From NCBI RefSeq assembly GCF_001561995.1, contig NZ_LLWC01000038.1, positions 1 through 52,581 on the forward strand: a DNA stretch of 52,581 nt, read 5' to 3'. Origin of the DNA: Polycladidibacter hongkongensis (GTDB taxonomy: Bacteria; Pseudomonadota; Alphaproteobacteria; Rhizobiales; Stappiaceae). Within the stretch, counting starts at the first letter, position 1. Every line of letters starts with the position of its first letter. The notes under the pieces are model-generated. The model was given only the letters and a program-made list of their open reading frames with translations. It did no database searches and was not told the DNA's origin. Positions 33,812 to 43,100 of the stretch are shown piece by piece. The translations under genes were made by a program, and so were the position numbers.

Positions 33812-34819
33812 TTAGGATGTTAGGTAGTCGTAGACAGGCTTAGCGACTGGAACACCCTCTTTGAGGCACTGGGCGTAGTAGGCTTGGTTCGGATCACCTG
33901 GAACCTGAACTTTGTCAAAGCCTTGCGCTGGTTTCACGGCATGAAGCTCGTTAACCATTTTACCCATTAGTGCGCCGAAACCGGCATTACCCAGTTTCGC
34001 AGGATCGATGCAGATGATCATCGATACCAAGCCACGCATTTTAGTGTAATCGCCGTACATAGCTGTGATGTGCGGTCCATAATTGGCGCCCATCAGCACG
34101 CCGGTAAGCGCATCAATCGCCAATGCAACGCCATAGCCTTTGTGATCACCGAAGTGCGTCAGGCAGTGGTACTCTTTTGGATCTGTCGTGAAGGCGCCGT
34201 CTTTGTCTCGTGCTGTGCCCATTGGCAAGGTGCCATTGGTTTCCAGCGCGTGCAGGACCTTTCCGTAGGCAATAGCCGAGGTCGCAAAATCGACGATAAC
34301 TGGGTCCTTCCCTTCAACAGGGAAGCCAAAAGCGATTGGGTTGGTACCAAAGAACTTTTCCGCGCCGCCAAATGGTGCAACTGCTGCATCAGTTTGAGTA
34401 AGTACGATGCTAATGCATCCCTGCTTTGCAGCAAGTTCACTGAAGTAAGCTAGGGCACCGCAGTGCGAAGTATTTTTGACGGTGACCATACCGATTCCGG
34501 TTGCCTGAGCCATGTCACAGGCTTTTTCGGTGGCAACGATCATGCCGGAGTGCCCCATGCCGTCGTCAGAGTCGAGGACTGCTGCAGAAGCTGACACTTC
34601 TTCAAAGGAGACTTTTGCGTCTTTATTCAGACCGCCATTGTCGAGGCGTTTACAGTAGTGCTCGACACGCATCACGCCGTGGGAGCGTACGCCGTGGCTA
34701 TCTGCGTATATCAGAACATCTGCAACTTCTTTGGCAGAAGCTTCGTTCAAGCCTGATGCAAGCAGCTTTTTGAGCGCCAGTTCGTAGAGCTCGTCCTTGT
34801 TTACGTTTACATCTGTCAT
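33812..34819 (-). CDS. Malate/L-lactate dehydrogenase-family oxidoreductase (Ldh/YlbC/AllD type)
   Basis: The 335-residue product has an AAGGGGTGG site just before the start. Motifs: YADSHGVRSHGVMRVEHY with the catalytic His, NTSHCGALAYF, GTNPIAFGFPVEGK and DFATSAIAYGK. This NAD(P)-dependent family includes ureidoglycolate, 2,3-diketo-L-gulonate and (S)-sulfolactate dehydrogenases, distinct from classical lactate dehydrogenases. Its substrate here is probably a 2-hydroxy or 2-keto sugar acid of the same pathway. It lies between the Zn-dehydrogenase gene (10 bp gap) and the TRAP genes. Confidence 0.88.
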   Translation of the reverse strand: MTDVNVNKDELYELALKKLLASGLNEASAKEVADVLIYADSHGVRSHGVMRVEHYCKRLDNGGLNKDAKVSFEEVSASAAVLDSDDGMGHSGMIVATEKACDMAQATGIGMVTVKNTSHCGALAYFSELAAKQGCISIVLTQTDAAVAPFGGAEKFFGTNPIAFGFPVEGKDPVIVDFATSAIAYGKVLHALETNGTLPMGTARDKDGAFTTDPKEYHCLTHFGDHKGYGVALAIDALTGVLMGANYGPHITAMYGDYTKMRGLVSMIICIDPAKLGNAGFGALMGKMVNELHAVKPAQGFDKVQVPGDPNQAYYAQCLKEGVPVAKPVYDYLTS

Positions 34820-34829
34820 GATCCACCCC

Positions 34830-35846
34830 TTAAAACTTGATCAGCCCTTTAATGAGCTCTTTGTTGTTCACCACGTCTTCAGCGTAGGTGTTTCCGACTG
34901 TTTCAAAGTCGTAGACGCGATTGTTTAGGAGAGACTCGTCGAGATCTCCGCTTTCCATGAGTTCTAGAACGTGCTCGTAGTCCTCAACAGTCGAGTTGCG
35001 GCTCGCTAACAGCGTTGTTTCTTTGCGGTGGAAAGTTGGATCATCAATCTGTAGATCACCAATGTAGAGCCCGACAAACACCAGCTTGCCGCCTTGACAG
35101 ATCAGATTAACCGCATTGGTCATGGCGTTTTTATTGCCGGTTACGTCGAACACGGTACTTGGTAGACGGCCATCAAATGTAGCTTTTAGCTTCTCTTCAA
35201 AGTCTTCTGCTGTTGGGTTCAAGGTGGCAAGACCAAGCTTGCTTGCAACATGCTGCAAGCGGCTATCCTGCACATCTGCAACAACAACTTTTGCGCCGGT
35301 TGCCTTGGCCACAGCGGCAACACCAAGGCCAATTGGGCCTGCGCCAACGACAAGCACGTTGTCTTTATTGCTGGTTTCGGCGCGGCGAACTGCATGAGCA
35401 CTAATGGTGAAAGGCTCGACATAGGCAGCAGCGCAGTCTGTCAGTTTCTCTGGGACAGCGATAAGGTTTTCTTCTTTAACAGCGAGATATTCGCAGAACG
35501 CGCCGTCTTGATGAACACCGTAAAGAGACGCACTTTCACAGCAGTTGGTCTTTCCAACTTCGCATGCCGGACACTTGCCACAGGAGATAACAGGCATGAC
35601 CGCCACGCGCTGTCCAACTTTGAATTTGCTGCATGCGCTGCCGAGCTGATCAATGACGCCGCAGATCTCATGACCGAGAACGCGAGGGTAGGAGAAAAAT
35701 GGCTGATGGCCAGTGAAAGCATGGATATCAGTGCCGCAGATACCTACAGCAGAAACTTTGAGTAAAACCTCGTCGTCTCGGTAATCAGGCATGGGTACAT
35801 CTTGGTACTCCATATGATGAGGCTTAGTGCATACCAGTTGTTTCAT
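34830..35846 (-). CDS. Zinc-dependent sugar-acid dehydrogenase (L-gulonate/L-galactonate 5-dehydrogenase-like)
   Basis: The 338-residue product is a medium-chain zinc alcohol dehydrogenase. The catalytic zinc ligands are in GICGTDIHAF and LGHEICGVID, the structural zinc cysteines in CGKCPACEVGKTNCCE, and the NAD loop in VVGAGPIGLGVAAVA. It most resembles the RspB/LgoD group, which oxidise L-gulonate to D-fructuronate or L-galactonate to D-tagaturonate. The fructuronate-reductase-like gene downstream in the operon supports such a step. It is the first gene of the 11-gene unit, so the operon promoter should be within 35847-36305. Confidence 0.85.
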   Translation of the reverse strand: MKQLVCTKPHHMEYQDVPMPDYRDDEVLLKVSAVGICGTDIHAFTGHQPFFSYPRVLGHEICGVIDQLGSACSKFKVGQRVAVMPVISCGKCPACEVGKTNCCESASLYGVHQDGAFCEYLAVKEENLIAVPEKLTDCAAAYVEPFTISAHAVRRAETSNKDNVLVVGAGPIGLGVAAVAKATGAKVVVADVQDSRLQHVASKLGLATLNPTAEDFEEKLKATFDGRLPSTVFDVTGNKNAMTNAVNLICQGGKLVFVGLYIGDLQIDDPTFHRKETTLLASRNSTVEDYEHVLELMESGDLDESLLNNRVYDFETVGNTYAEDVVNNKELIKGLIKF

Positions 35847-36305
35847 TTTTTTACCTGATGGAGAGCTTATTTTTGGGCGCTCTACTATTCTTGTTCTTCA
35901 GTTCTGGGCTTAGAGCGAGAAATCCCGTTCACGCAAATCGCAATTTGCATGTTGATTTAGGCTAAGCCCGAATTCGGATTAGGGGGCAGCGTTCCCATAC
36001 GCGCAGCTTTCGTCCCTCAAGGTCCAACCAGCTGTCTGCATAGGTTCTGCTGTTAACTTGTTAGTGCGTCCTCCAGTTTGACCTATTCCCACCTCGCGGA
36101 GTTTGTTAGGCCAATCATTCAAGTTGCTGGACCAATGTAATATGTTAGATGCAAATGGCAATAGGGTTTAGCACCTATTATGGTCACTCCTTGCGCAAGT
36201 TTGCCGAAAGTGGGAGCCTGTAGTTCAGAAATTGGGCTGGGTATGCTAATTGCTTGGACCAGTTCTCTCCGTAGTTGGCTACCAAATAGAAAAAGCTGAA
36301 AACCA
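35847..36305. promoter_or_regulatory. Divergent regulatory region between the sugar-acid operon and gntR
   Basis: No gene is seen in these 459 bp. It must hold promoters for both sides. TGGACCA occurs twice (36128-36134 and 36255-36261), and a related AGGTCCA at 36020-36026. A palindromic TTGGCTACCAA is at 36275-36285. These resemble half or full sites of GntR/FadR-type regulators. Confidence 0.5.
36275..36285. promoter_or_regulatory. Candidate GntR/FadR-family operator
   Basis: TTGG-CTA-CCAA is palindromic and resembles the TTGGTNNACCAA-type sites of uronate regulators such as ExuR/UxuR. It sits 20 bp before the gntR start, a place suited to autorepression. Confidence 0.5.
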
Positions 36306-37046
36306 ATGAGCGCACCGCAAACGTCAGAAAAGCGCCTCTATCAAGAGCTTGCTCTGCAGATTGAAGAGGACATCAAATCTCGCAAGCAGTTGAAATACGG
36401 TGATAAATTGCCCTCTGAACGAGAGATGTCGGACCATTACTCCGTAAGCCGGACAACGGTTCGAGAAGCGCTTATAATGCTTGAGCTGAGGGGACTAATA
36501 GGCGTGCGCAAGGGCTCTGGCGTCTACTTTCGCTCACACGAACAAGTTGTAGCTAAACCAGAGCTTCCGTCGATCGGCCCCTTCGAGCTGCTACAGGCGC
36601 GTCAGTATCTTGAAAGCGCGATTGCCAGCCTTGCCGCTACTGCGATTTCAGCAAGTCAGATCAGGGAGTTACGTGCAAAAGTATCAGGGACGCCAATGGG
36701 TGAGGAATCCGATCGAGATTTCCATATTTTTATTGCAGAATGCACTCATAACAATATGATGATTACAACCTCGCGCAACCTATGGGAGGCAAAAGACAGT
36801 GTAATGTGGAATAAGCTGATAGACCGCATTGAGGACATTGAGGCCCATAGAAAGGACTGGCATGAAGATCATCATCATATAGTTCAAGCACTTATGATGC
36901 GTTCGCCAGAGCGAGCACACAAAGCGATGTGGCTTCATCTTGAGAATGTAAAGAACGTTTTGTTTTCTGCATCCGACGTTGATGATCCTGAATTTGATGC
37001 CTACTACTTTGCTTCAACACAACGCCCCCTAAGCTTTGAGACCTGA
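36306..37046 (+). CDS. GntR-family regulator, FadR subfamily
   Basis: The 246-residue product has an N-terminal winged helix (DKLPSEREMSDHYSVSRTTV, then REALIMLELRGLIGVRKGSGVYF) and a C-terminal FCD/FadR ligand domain with likely metal-binding residues (DRDFHIFIAECTHN; HEDHHHIVQALMMRSPERAHKAMWLHLENV). ExuR and UxuR, regulators of hexuronate operons, belong to this subfamily. It is divergent from the sugar-acid operon, which it probably represses until a pathway intermediate binds. Confidence 0.92.
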   Translation: MSAPQTSEKRLYQELALQIEEDIKSRKQLKYGDKLPSEREMSDHYSVSRTTVREALIMLELRGLIGVRKGSGVYFRSHEQVVAKPELPSIGPFELLQARQYLESAIASLAATAISASQIRELRAKVSGTPMGEESDRDFHIFIAECTHNNMMITTSRNLWEAKDSVMWNKLIDRIEDIEAHRKDWHEDHHHIVQALMMRSPERAHKAMWLHLENVKNVLFSASDVDDPEFDAYYFASTQRPLSFET

Positions 37047-37250
37047 TAAAGGCCAGTATTCCGTCAAATTGCAGGACTGCAGAGGGAGGCTTCTGCGGTC
37101 TATTTTTTTGCTCTGTGCATAAGATAACGTCGCAACGCTTCATAAGTCACAATGTGGGTATGCATTAATTTTGAAAATAAGTGTTTATATATAAATTGCA
37201 ACGCTGAGTTACTTTGTAGTATTCGCTTGATTCGCTCAACCTCGCCTTCA

Positions 37251-37284
37251 AAAAGCCCCCTGGCAGTTAACCGGGGGGCTTTAA
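37251..37284 (-). terminator. Terminator of kduI
   Basis: AAAGCCCCC/GGGGGCTTT stem with a 12-14 base loop, followed on the minus strand by TTTTTG, 9 bp after the kduI stop. The symmetric A/T tails could also serve gntR on the other strand. Confidence 0.75.
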
Positions 37285-37292
37285 AGGTGCAA

Positions 37293-38129
37293 TTATCGTA
37301 GTTCGGAGATTTTAAGGTGGTCCATATCTGGGAAGACTTGGTTTTCACCGACCATGCCCCAGATAAAAGTGTAGGCCTTGGTTCCGCAGCCGCTATGGAT
37401 TGACCAGCTGGGTGAGATAACAGCTTGTTCATTATGGACTAGGATATGGCGGGTTTGAGTTGGTTCTCCCATCATATGGAAGACCGCTTGCTCTTCCTCC
37501 ATATCAAAGTAGAAATAGACTTCCATGCGACGGTCGTGTGTATGTGCGGGCATGGTGTTCCAGACGCTTCCCTGTGCAAGGCGCGTCATGCCCATAGTGA
37601 GTTGGCATGTTGGCAGTACGTCAGGTACAATGTACTTGCATACGGTGCGCTCGTTGCAGGTTTCCTTACTACCTAGGGAGACCAGCTCTGCCTGTTCTTT
37701 TGTGATCACCCGCGTTGGGTACGCGCAATGTGCTGGGGCACTATTATAGTAGAATTTTGCGGGATTGCTTGGGTTCAGACTGCGCAGCTGCACATTACGG
37801 CTGCCCATTCCCACGTAGAGGGCCTGTTCATTTTCAATTTTGTAAGTTGAGCCATCGACATCAACCTCCCCTGCCCCACCGAGATTAATGAGGCCGAGCT
37901 CGCGGCGTTCTAGGAAAAAGCTGACGCCGATCTTTTCTCCCAGTTCATCGCCAAATTGCAGAGGGGTATCTAAGGGTACTGCTCCGCCAAATATTATGCG
38001 ATCGATATGGCTGTAAGTCATGGTCATGGTGCCGCGAGCAAAAATGCTCTCTACGAGAAACTCTTCACGCAGACCTTCAGTATCAAGGCGCTTGGCGTGC
38101 TCACTGTGTATAGATTGGCGTACTTGCAT
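37293..38129 (-). CDS. kduI: 5-dehydro-4-deoxy-D-glucuronate isomerase
   Basis: The 278-residue product matches KduI in length. It interconverts 4-deoxy-L-threo-5-hexosulose uronate and 2,5-diketo-3-deoxygluconate in the breakdown of unsaturated uronides from pectin, alginate or glycosaminoglycans. Zinc-binding residues of the cupin are visible in [16 protein letters not shown] (two His and a Glu) and [12 protein letters not shown] (His). The N-terminal [13 protein letters not shown] is also typical. The usual partner KduD (a short-chain dehydrogenase) is not in the window. The gene is divergent from an IclR regulator, and 207 bp between them hold the promoters. Confidence 0.95.
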   Translation of the reverse strand: MQVRQSIHSEHAKRLDTEGLREEFLVESIFARGTMTMTYSHIDRIIFGGAVPLDTPLQFGDELGEKIGVSFFLERRELGLINLGGAGEVDVDGSTYKIENEQALYVGMGSRNVQLRSLNPSNPAKFYYNSAPAHCAYPTRVITKEQAELVSLGSKETCNERTVCKYIVPDVLPTCQLTMGMTRLAQGSVWNTMPAHTHDRRMEVYFYFDMEEEQAVFHMMGEPTQTRHILVHNEQAVISPSWSIHSGCGTKAYTFIWGMVGENQVFPDMDHLKISELR

Positions 38130-38336
38130 GGCTATTATTCCTTCTTAATTTAGCACTGTGGTTCTGAAGTAGCTCAAGCCCTATGTTCTCTAAAATTTAT
38201 ATATGGTCAAGAAAATTTAAATACAAAATGAATGGTGCGTTCACAATAATTCTATGCTATTTGGTGCAACGGGTTTGACGGATCTGTTAAAACCCCGATA
38301 GTGAAAGAGAGTTAGTAAAGCAGGATCCCACAGGAT

Positions 38337-39149
38337 ATGAGTGAAGTAGCAACTAAATACCGTGCTCCAGCCCTCGAAAGGGGCCTTGATATAATCGAGT
38401 TGCTTGCTAGCCAGGATGAACCGCTTTCAAAAAAAGAAATTGCAGAGAAGTTAGACCGCTCTATCAATGAGCTGTTTCGGATGCTAACGATCCTCTCCGC
38501 GCGCGGATACCTTCAAGTAGATGAAACTGGGCGATTTGGTTTGTCGCTAAAGACGTTTGAGCTCTCCAACCAACATCCGCCGGTGGAGCGCTTGCTCCAA
38601 GCCGCCAATGAGCAAATGATGGCCTTGGCGGCCGCCAGTTTCCAGTCCTGTCATTTGTCGGTGCTGCAGGGTCGTGAGATGCTGGTGATAGCGAAGCAAG
38701 ATAGCCCCTATAAAATGGGGTTCTCACTTCGATTGTCTGCGCGCATTGATATTCATGGTTCAGGCTCTGGTGTCACCATGCTTGCCTACTTACCGGAAGA
38801 GAAGCGTATTCTCCTACTGGATCAACTTGATGTAACGCCTTTGGAGCGCAATACAATTTTGCAGCAAGTGAAATCAGTGCTTGAGAGCGGCTACTTTATT
38901 GGCGAGAGCCCTCAGGTTCTTGGGGTAACAAACATTACCTATCCTGTGTTTAATGCGAGAAGTATAGTTGAAGCGGTCATCACCGTTCCCTTCCTCACTC
39001 TGAATTCTGATAGTCTGCACCATCAGGTGACCAGTTTTGAGGATACGCGCATAGAAACAGCGCGGACTGCAAAACAATTAACACAAGCGATTGGCGGCCG
39101 CTTTCCATCGGACTATCCGCACGATTTGGCATGGGATGGCTTGGACTAA
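38337..39149 (+). CDS. IclR-family transcriptional regulator (KdgR-like)
   Basis: The 270-residue product has a winged helix-turn-helix (LDIIELLASQDEPLSKKEIA, EKLDRSINELFRMLTILSARGYLQ) and an IclR ligand domain (YKMGFSLRLSARIDIHGSGSG, VTNITYPVFN). KdgR, the regulator of pectin and KDG metabolism, belongs to this family. The divergent kduI makes a KDG-type effector plausible. The stop codon overlaps that of the opposite-strand DUF4434 gene. Confidence 0.9.
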   Translation: MSEVATKYRAPALERGLDIIELLASQDEPLSKKEIAEKLDRSINELFRMLTILSARGYLQVDETGRFGLSLKTFELSNQHPPVERLLQAANEQMMALAAASFQSCHLSVLQGREMLVIAKQDSPYKMGFSLRLSARIDIHGSGSGVTMLAYLPEEKRILLLDQLDVTPLERNTILQQVKSVLESGYFIGESPQVLGVTNITYPVFNARSIVEAVITVPFLTLNSDSLHHQVTSFEDTRIETARTAKQLTQAIGGRFPSDYPHDLAWDGLD

Positions 39150-40195
39150 AGCGGACAATTTAGTGACCAGTTCTCAAATAGGGCCTTGAGCTGATCCCTG
39201 TTGGTTCCCTGAGCATGGATAATGTGCTGGGCCATGGAAAAGACAGCGACATTGTCGCTTTGATTTTCAAGGCGCTGGTACACTTCTTCTGCGCTGGCCG
39301 GAAGTGTGCGGAATTCTGTTGAGGCATTGTCGACATTGAAGATTTCTACGACAGGCACAAACGTCCAACGTTCTATTCTCGCTCTCCGCTCAATTTTTCG
39401 ATAGAGGTTTTCAGACTGTTTGGGCTGTAAAAGCCCTGCCCCTACCCCATCCTGTCCAAAAACAGTACGAATTCCGGTATTGGCGACGAACTGGCTAATT
39501 GCATGCACCACTTCTTTTGGGCGCTCACCGAGGTTTGTGTAACCACTAGCGGCAACAGGGTAATCACCATTGCTGTTCAGCATTTGCCGTGTAATGCGAA
39601 AATAGGATTCTAAACGCAGTCTTGTTTGCTTGCTAAGCAGCATTGCCGCATCTATTTCGTCGGGTATGTACCATCCAGCTATTGTTGTAGGCGAAATCTC
39701 TTGTTCGTAAAGCAGGCGCTGGATGCTCGCGGTTATCTGGAAGTTGTCGACGAGCCGCTGGTTGATGTAGTTCTTGGCATCCGGGCCGTTAATTCCTCGT
39801 ATAAAGTGTGGATCGTAGCGAAGTCCAAGCCAAATTTTGGTACCGGTTCGCTCTGCCGCCTTCAGCGCCGCAACGAGCCATTTAGGTGCGTGGTAACGTT
39901 CGTTTTTAGAGTGACCCCAGTGCACCCATTGCAGCACGAGCCTTTTTACACCCATATTGTTGTGGGCGCGCATCTCGTTGTTCCAAAAGATTGGATCGGA
40001 AGAGTAGGTATCAAGCCAAGGTTGGATGAAGCTGGTTTTTACGGGCGAGCATGTGTTTGCAGCGACAGCTAGGCCAGTCTTGCCGTCTTCCGTTTTTGGC
40101 AAGCTGATCGCCCCCGCAAAAATCATAGCGGCAGCGAACGCCACTTTAAAAGCTTGCTTGTAGTCCAAAAAGAATGCGTTCTTCTGTTGACCCAT
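39146..40195 (-). CDS. DUF4434-type putative glycoside hydrolase-like exported protein
   Basis: The 349-residue product has an N-terminal hydrophobic stretch (FKVAFAAAMIFAGAISL) preceded by a basic N-terminus, so it is exported or anchored in the inner membrane. The body resembles DUF4434 (TIM-barrel, glycoside-hydrolase-like): VKRLVLQWVHWG near the start, IWLGLRYD, the likely acid pair region IAGWYIPDEID and VPVVEIFN, and AVFSMAQHI near the end. It overlaps the 1252-residue gene upstream by 50 bp and is third in the GT2/outer-membrane operon. A hydrolase or binding role on the exported glycan is inferred from that. E. coli nfrAB has the unrelated ybcH instead at this place. Confidence 0.7.
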   Translation of the reverse strand: MGQQKNAFFLDYKQAFKVAFAAAMIFAGAISLPKTEDGKTGLAVAANTCSPVKTSFIQPWLDTYSSDPIFWNNEMRAHNNMGVKRLVLQWVHWGHSKNERYHAPKWLVAALKAAERTGTKIWLGLRYDPHFIRGINGPDAKNYINQRLVDNFQITASIQRLLYEQEISPTTIAGWYIPDEIDAAMLLSKQTRLRLESYFRITRQMLNSNGDYPVAASGYTNLGERPKEVVHAISQFVANTGIRTVFGQDGVGAGLLQPKQSENLYRKIERRARIERWTFVPVVEIFNVDNASTEFRTLPASAEEVYQRLENQSDNVAVFSMAQHIIHAQGTNRDQLKALFENWSLNCPL

Positions 40196-43100
40196 CTGAA
40201 CTCGTCACCTCGTGTCCAGCTCGGCCGTAAAGCTCTACTTGCACGTGGTCCCCATAGTATTCCGTTGACCAGCCTTGCCATTTAAATGACGCGCCAGCTC
40301 CTACCTCAACTGCGTATTGCGGTGTACCATCCGCCCAGTTTGAGCTTCCTATGGAGTAAACATAAGGGGACAAGATTGTCTTATCTCCTATGTTAAAAGT
40401 GTAACCAATTCGGCCATCACCATAAGCCAATGTGTTGGCTTCATTTTCTAAAAACTGTGCAACTTCAACGTAAAGACTGTAATAAGGCTGCCCTGTTGTA
40501 GACTGAATGCCCTTTGCGGTTTTGGTGTACAAAGGCAGGAAATCGTTACCTTTTGTGTAGGACCACATAATGCGGCCAAGCCAATTGTCCTGCGTATTGT
40601 CGCCTACACCAAAAAACCTCTCTAGCCCCAGTTTTAGATTATGTCGCTCAAACGGTTTGAACCGTACCCCCAAGATAGCTTGTGTACTATCATCGTCTGG
40701 TGTGAGGCTTGCCGCCTCGTTGTTCCATTGAAACCTAGTAATAAATTCAAAAACTTGACCATTTCGGTACCCAATGATCGGTGGTCGCCAACCCGCTTCG
40801 ATTGAACCAAATGGGCTGGAGCTAGCGATGCCTAGCACAGAACCGACGTTTTGCGTTTCATCGGAAACGGGAGACACGGAATTGGAAGCCAAGACCCAGA
40901 ATGGGTAGTCTATGATTTTTAGTTGCCGCTGGATGCGCCGCTTTTTGTCTTCCTCGACAAGGTCGAGGTGGCGCTTGTTCAACCCTTGAACGACTATTTT
41001 GAACTGCTGCGAAGCGCGCTTGTTTTGGTAGGTCTTGAGCAGTTGGTAAGCTAGGTCTTCGTGTACGGCTGGCTGGTTAGGCCTTAGCGCCAAGGACTCA
41101 TCAAAACGCTCAATTGCGGCGTGGGCGTCTTCGCGGGCAATTGCGAGATAGCCTCCAAGCGACAGCAAATTTGCATCATGCAGGTCTCTGGTAGGTAGGC
41201 TTTGAAATAACTGCTCGGCCTTGTCCAGCTCACCTAAACTCATCGTAATATAAATCTGAGAATATCGCAGATTTAACCCTGTGCTGGCGGGGAAGTCACC
41301 GCTTGCTGGCAAACCATTTAATATGCTGAGCGCTTGTTGGAGGTTGCTCAGGGCTTCCTCACGCAGTTTCGTGATCTTTCTGTTGAGTGCCGGCTCTGCT
41401 GCGCCTTGCTTTGCAAGAGTTTCAGCTTGGTCGCCTAGAATTTGCGCTCGTAAGCTGTAGTGGACGACCTGCTGATTGAGGGACAGCGTGTTTGGATTTA
41501 ACCGCTTTAGAAGCTTGAGCGCGGCGGCTTTGTTACCACCTTGCATTTCCCTAGACGCAAGTTCGAGGCCGGCAGCAGGAACCTTATGAGCGTAAAATGC
41601 AAGCGCAAGCCAACGCTTGACAGCAACGGGATGGGCAGCCTTTGCATAGGTATAGGCAGTTTGTAGTGCCGCTTCTCCAGATGGCGCTGTCTTGTACAAA
41701 TCCTCAAGTTGTTTTGCCGCCGCGAGAAAGTTTCCCACTTTGATGTGTGCATCAACGGTGGCTCGAAGGATGTTGATGGGATCCTCCTTCGGAATTGTTG
41801 CGGGCTGCGTTGGGCACTCAAACTGTTTTATCGCATCAATTTGCCCCCCAAGTTCGTCCAGAGCCGCGCAGCGATAGACCCCTGCCAAGGGTTTAAACTC
41901 CTCTGGAAACGGGGCGAGGAGCAGCTGCATTGCTTCGCCAGAGCGATCCATCACCAATAGCATAGCGGCTGCCTCGAGGCGGGCTTCCGGCCTTTGCTCT
42001 AATCGAAGGCTGGCCTTATAAACGCTAAGTGCCTCTTGCTCGTGGTTCTGTCCTTTGAGCGACCTTGCCAAAAACAGCAGCGACTCAGCGCGCGCTTCGG
42101 CGTTCTTTCCTTTCCTTGACACAAGTTGTAGCCATTCCCTCCCTTCCTGATGGGCCCGGTTGGCTTTCAAAAGAGTAAGATAGGCGGGTGTAATAGCTGC
42201 CGGATCCTGCGATAAGTTCCAGTCGTAGAGATACATGGCGAAGCCTCGGTTAAGGTCACCCATCTGGATGAGAAGGGTGCCAAAGCCGAAATAGAGCTGA
42301 GATAAAGCGCGCTTCTCGTCTGCATTCAGTGTTTGTGACGGTGCGATATCGAGTGCGTTCTGATAGTATTTAAGCGCATCCGTCGGGCGGGAATCTATGC
42401 GGTATATTTCCGCGAGTTCCTTTAGTGTCTGCCATTTGCGAACCAAAAGATCTGATTGCCGGAAGGAAACAAGCGCATTTGACAGGTCGCCCGTCGAGCG
42501 ACTGATTTTTCCAAGGCGATAAAGGAAATCGGCCCAGATTTGAGGATCCTTTTTCAGTTGCTCAGGCGTGGCGCGCGCTCTGTACTCGACAAGAAGCTGG
42601 GAGGCGAGCACTTCGAAGTTTCGTTCTGCAGCAACATTGGCAAGTAGCAGGACGCTTTGCGGGCTGTCGCCTCGTTTGGTAAGTGCGCGTCCTGCTTGTG
42701 CGGCAAGCGCTTCTCTGGGGGTGTTCCATAGCAGATCGACTACCGCAGTGAGATAGTTGGTCACTTGTTGTGTGGGGGCTCCTTCGAAATCTAACAGGGT
42801 CCCCTCTTCCGAAAGTAAGGCAGTTTGAGCAGCCTGTTCCTGTTCTGCGTTTCTTAAAGCGTAAGCCAGTTGTACGCGCTCATCTAGACTCATCCGTGCA
42901 AGTGGTGCGCGTTGCAGTGCTTCTATCAGTTGCCTGCTTTGCCCGGCAGCAGTGGCGCTCCCAACCAATAAACGAGTAAACGTCCTGCGCTGAACAGCAT
43001 CTACGGCATGCCCCGCAAAGAGCTGAGCTTTCCATGCGGAGAATAGGTTTTCATAGGCTTCATCATTGTTGTTGCTTTCAATCTGGGCGATTGCACGGTT

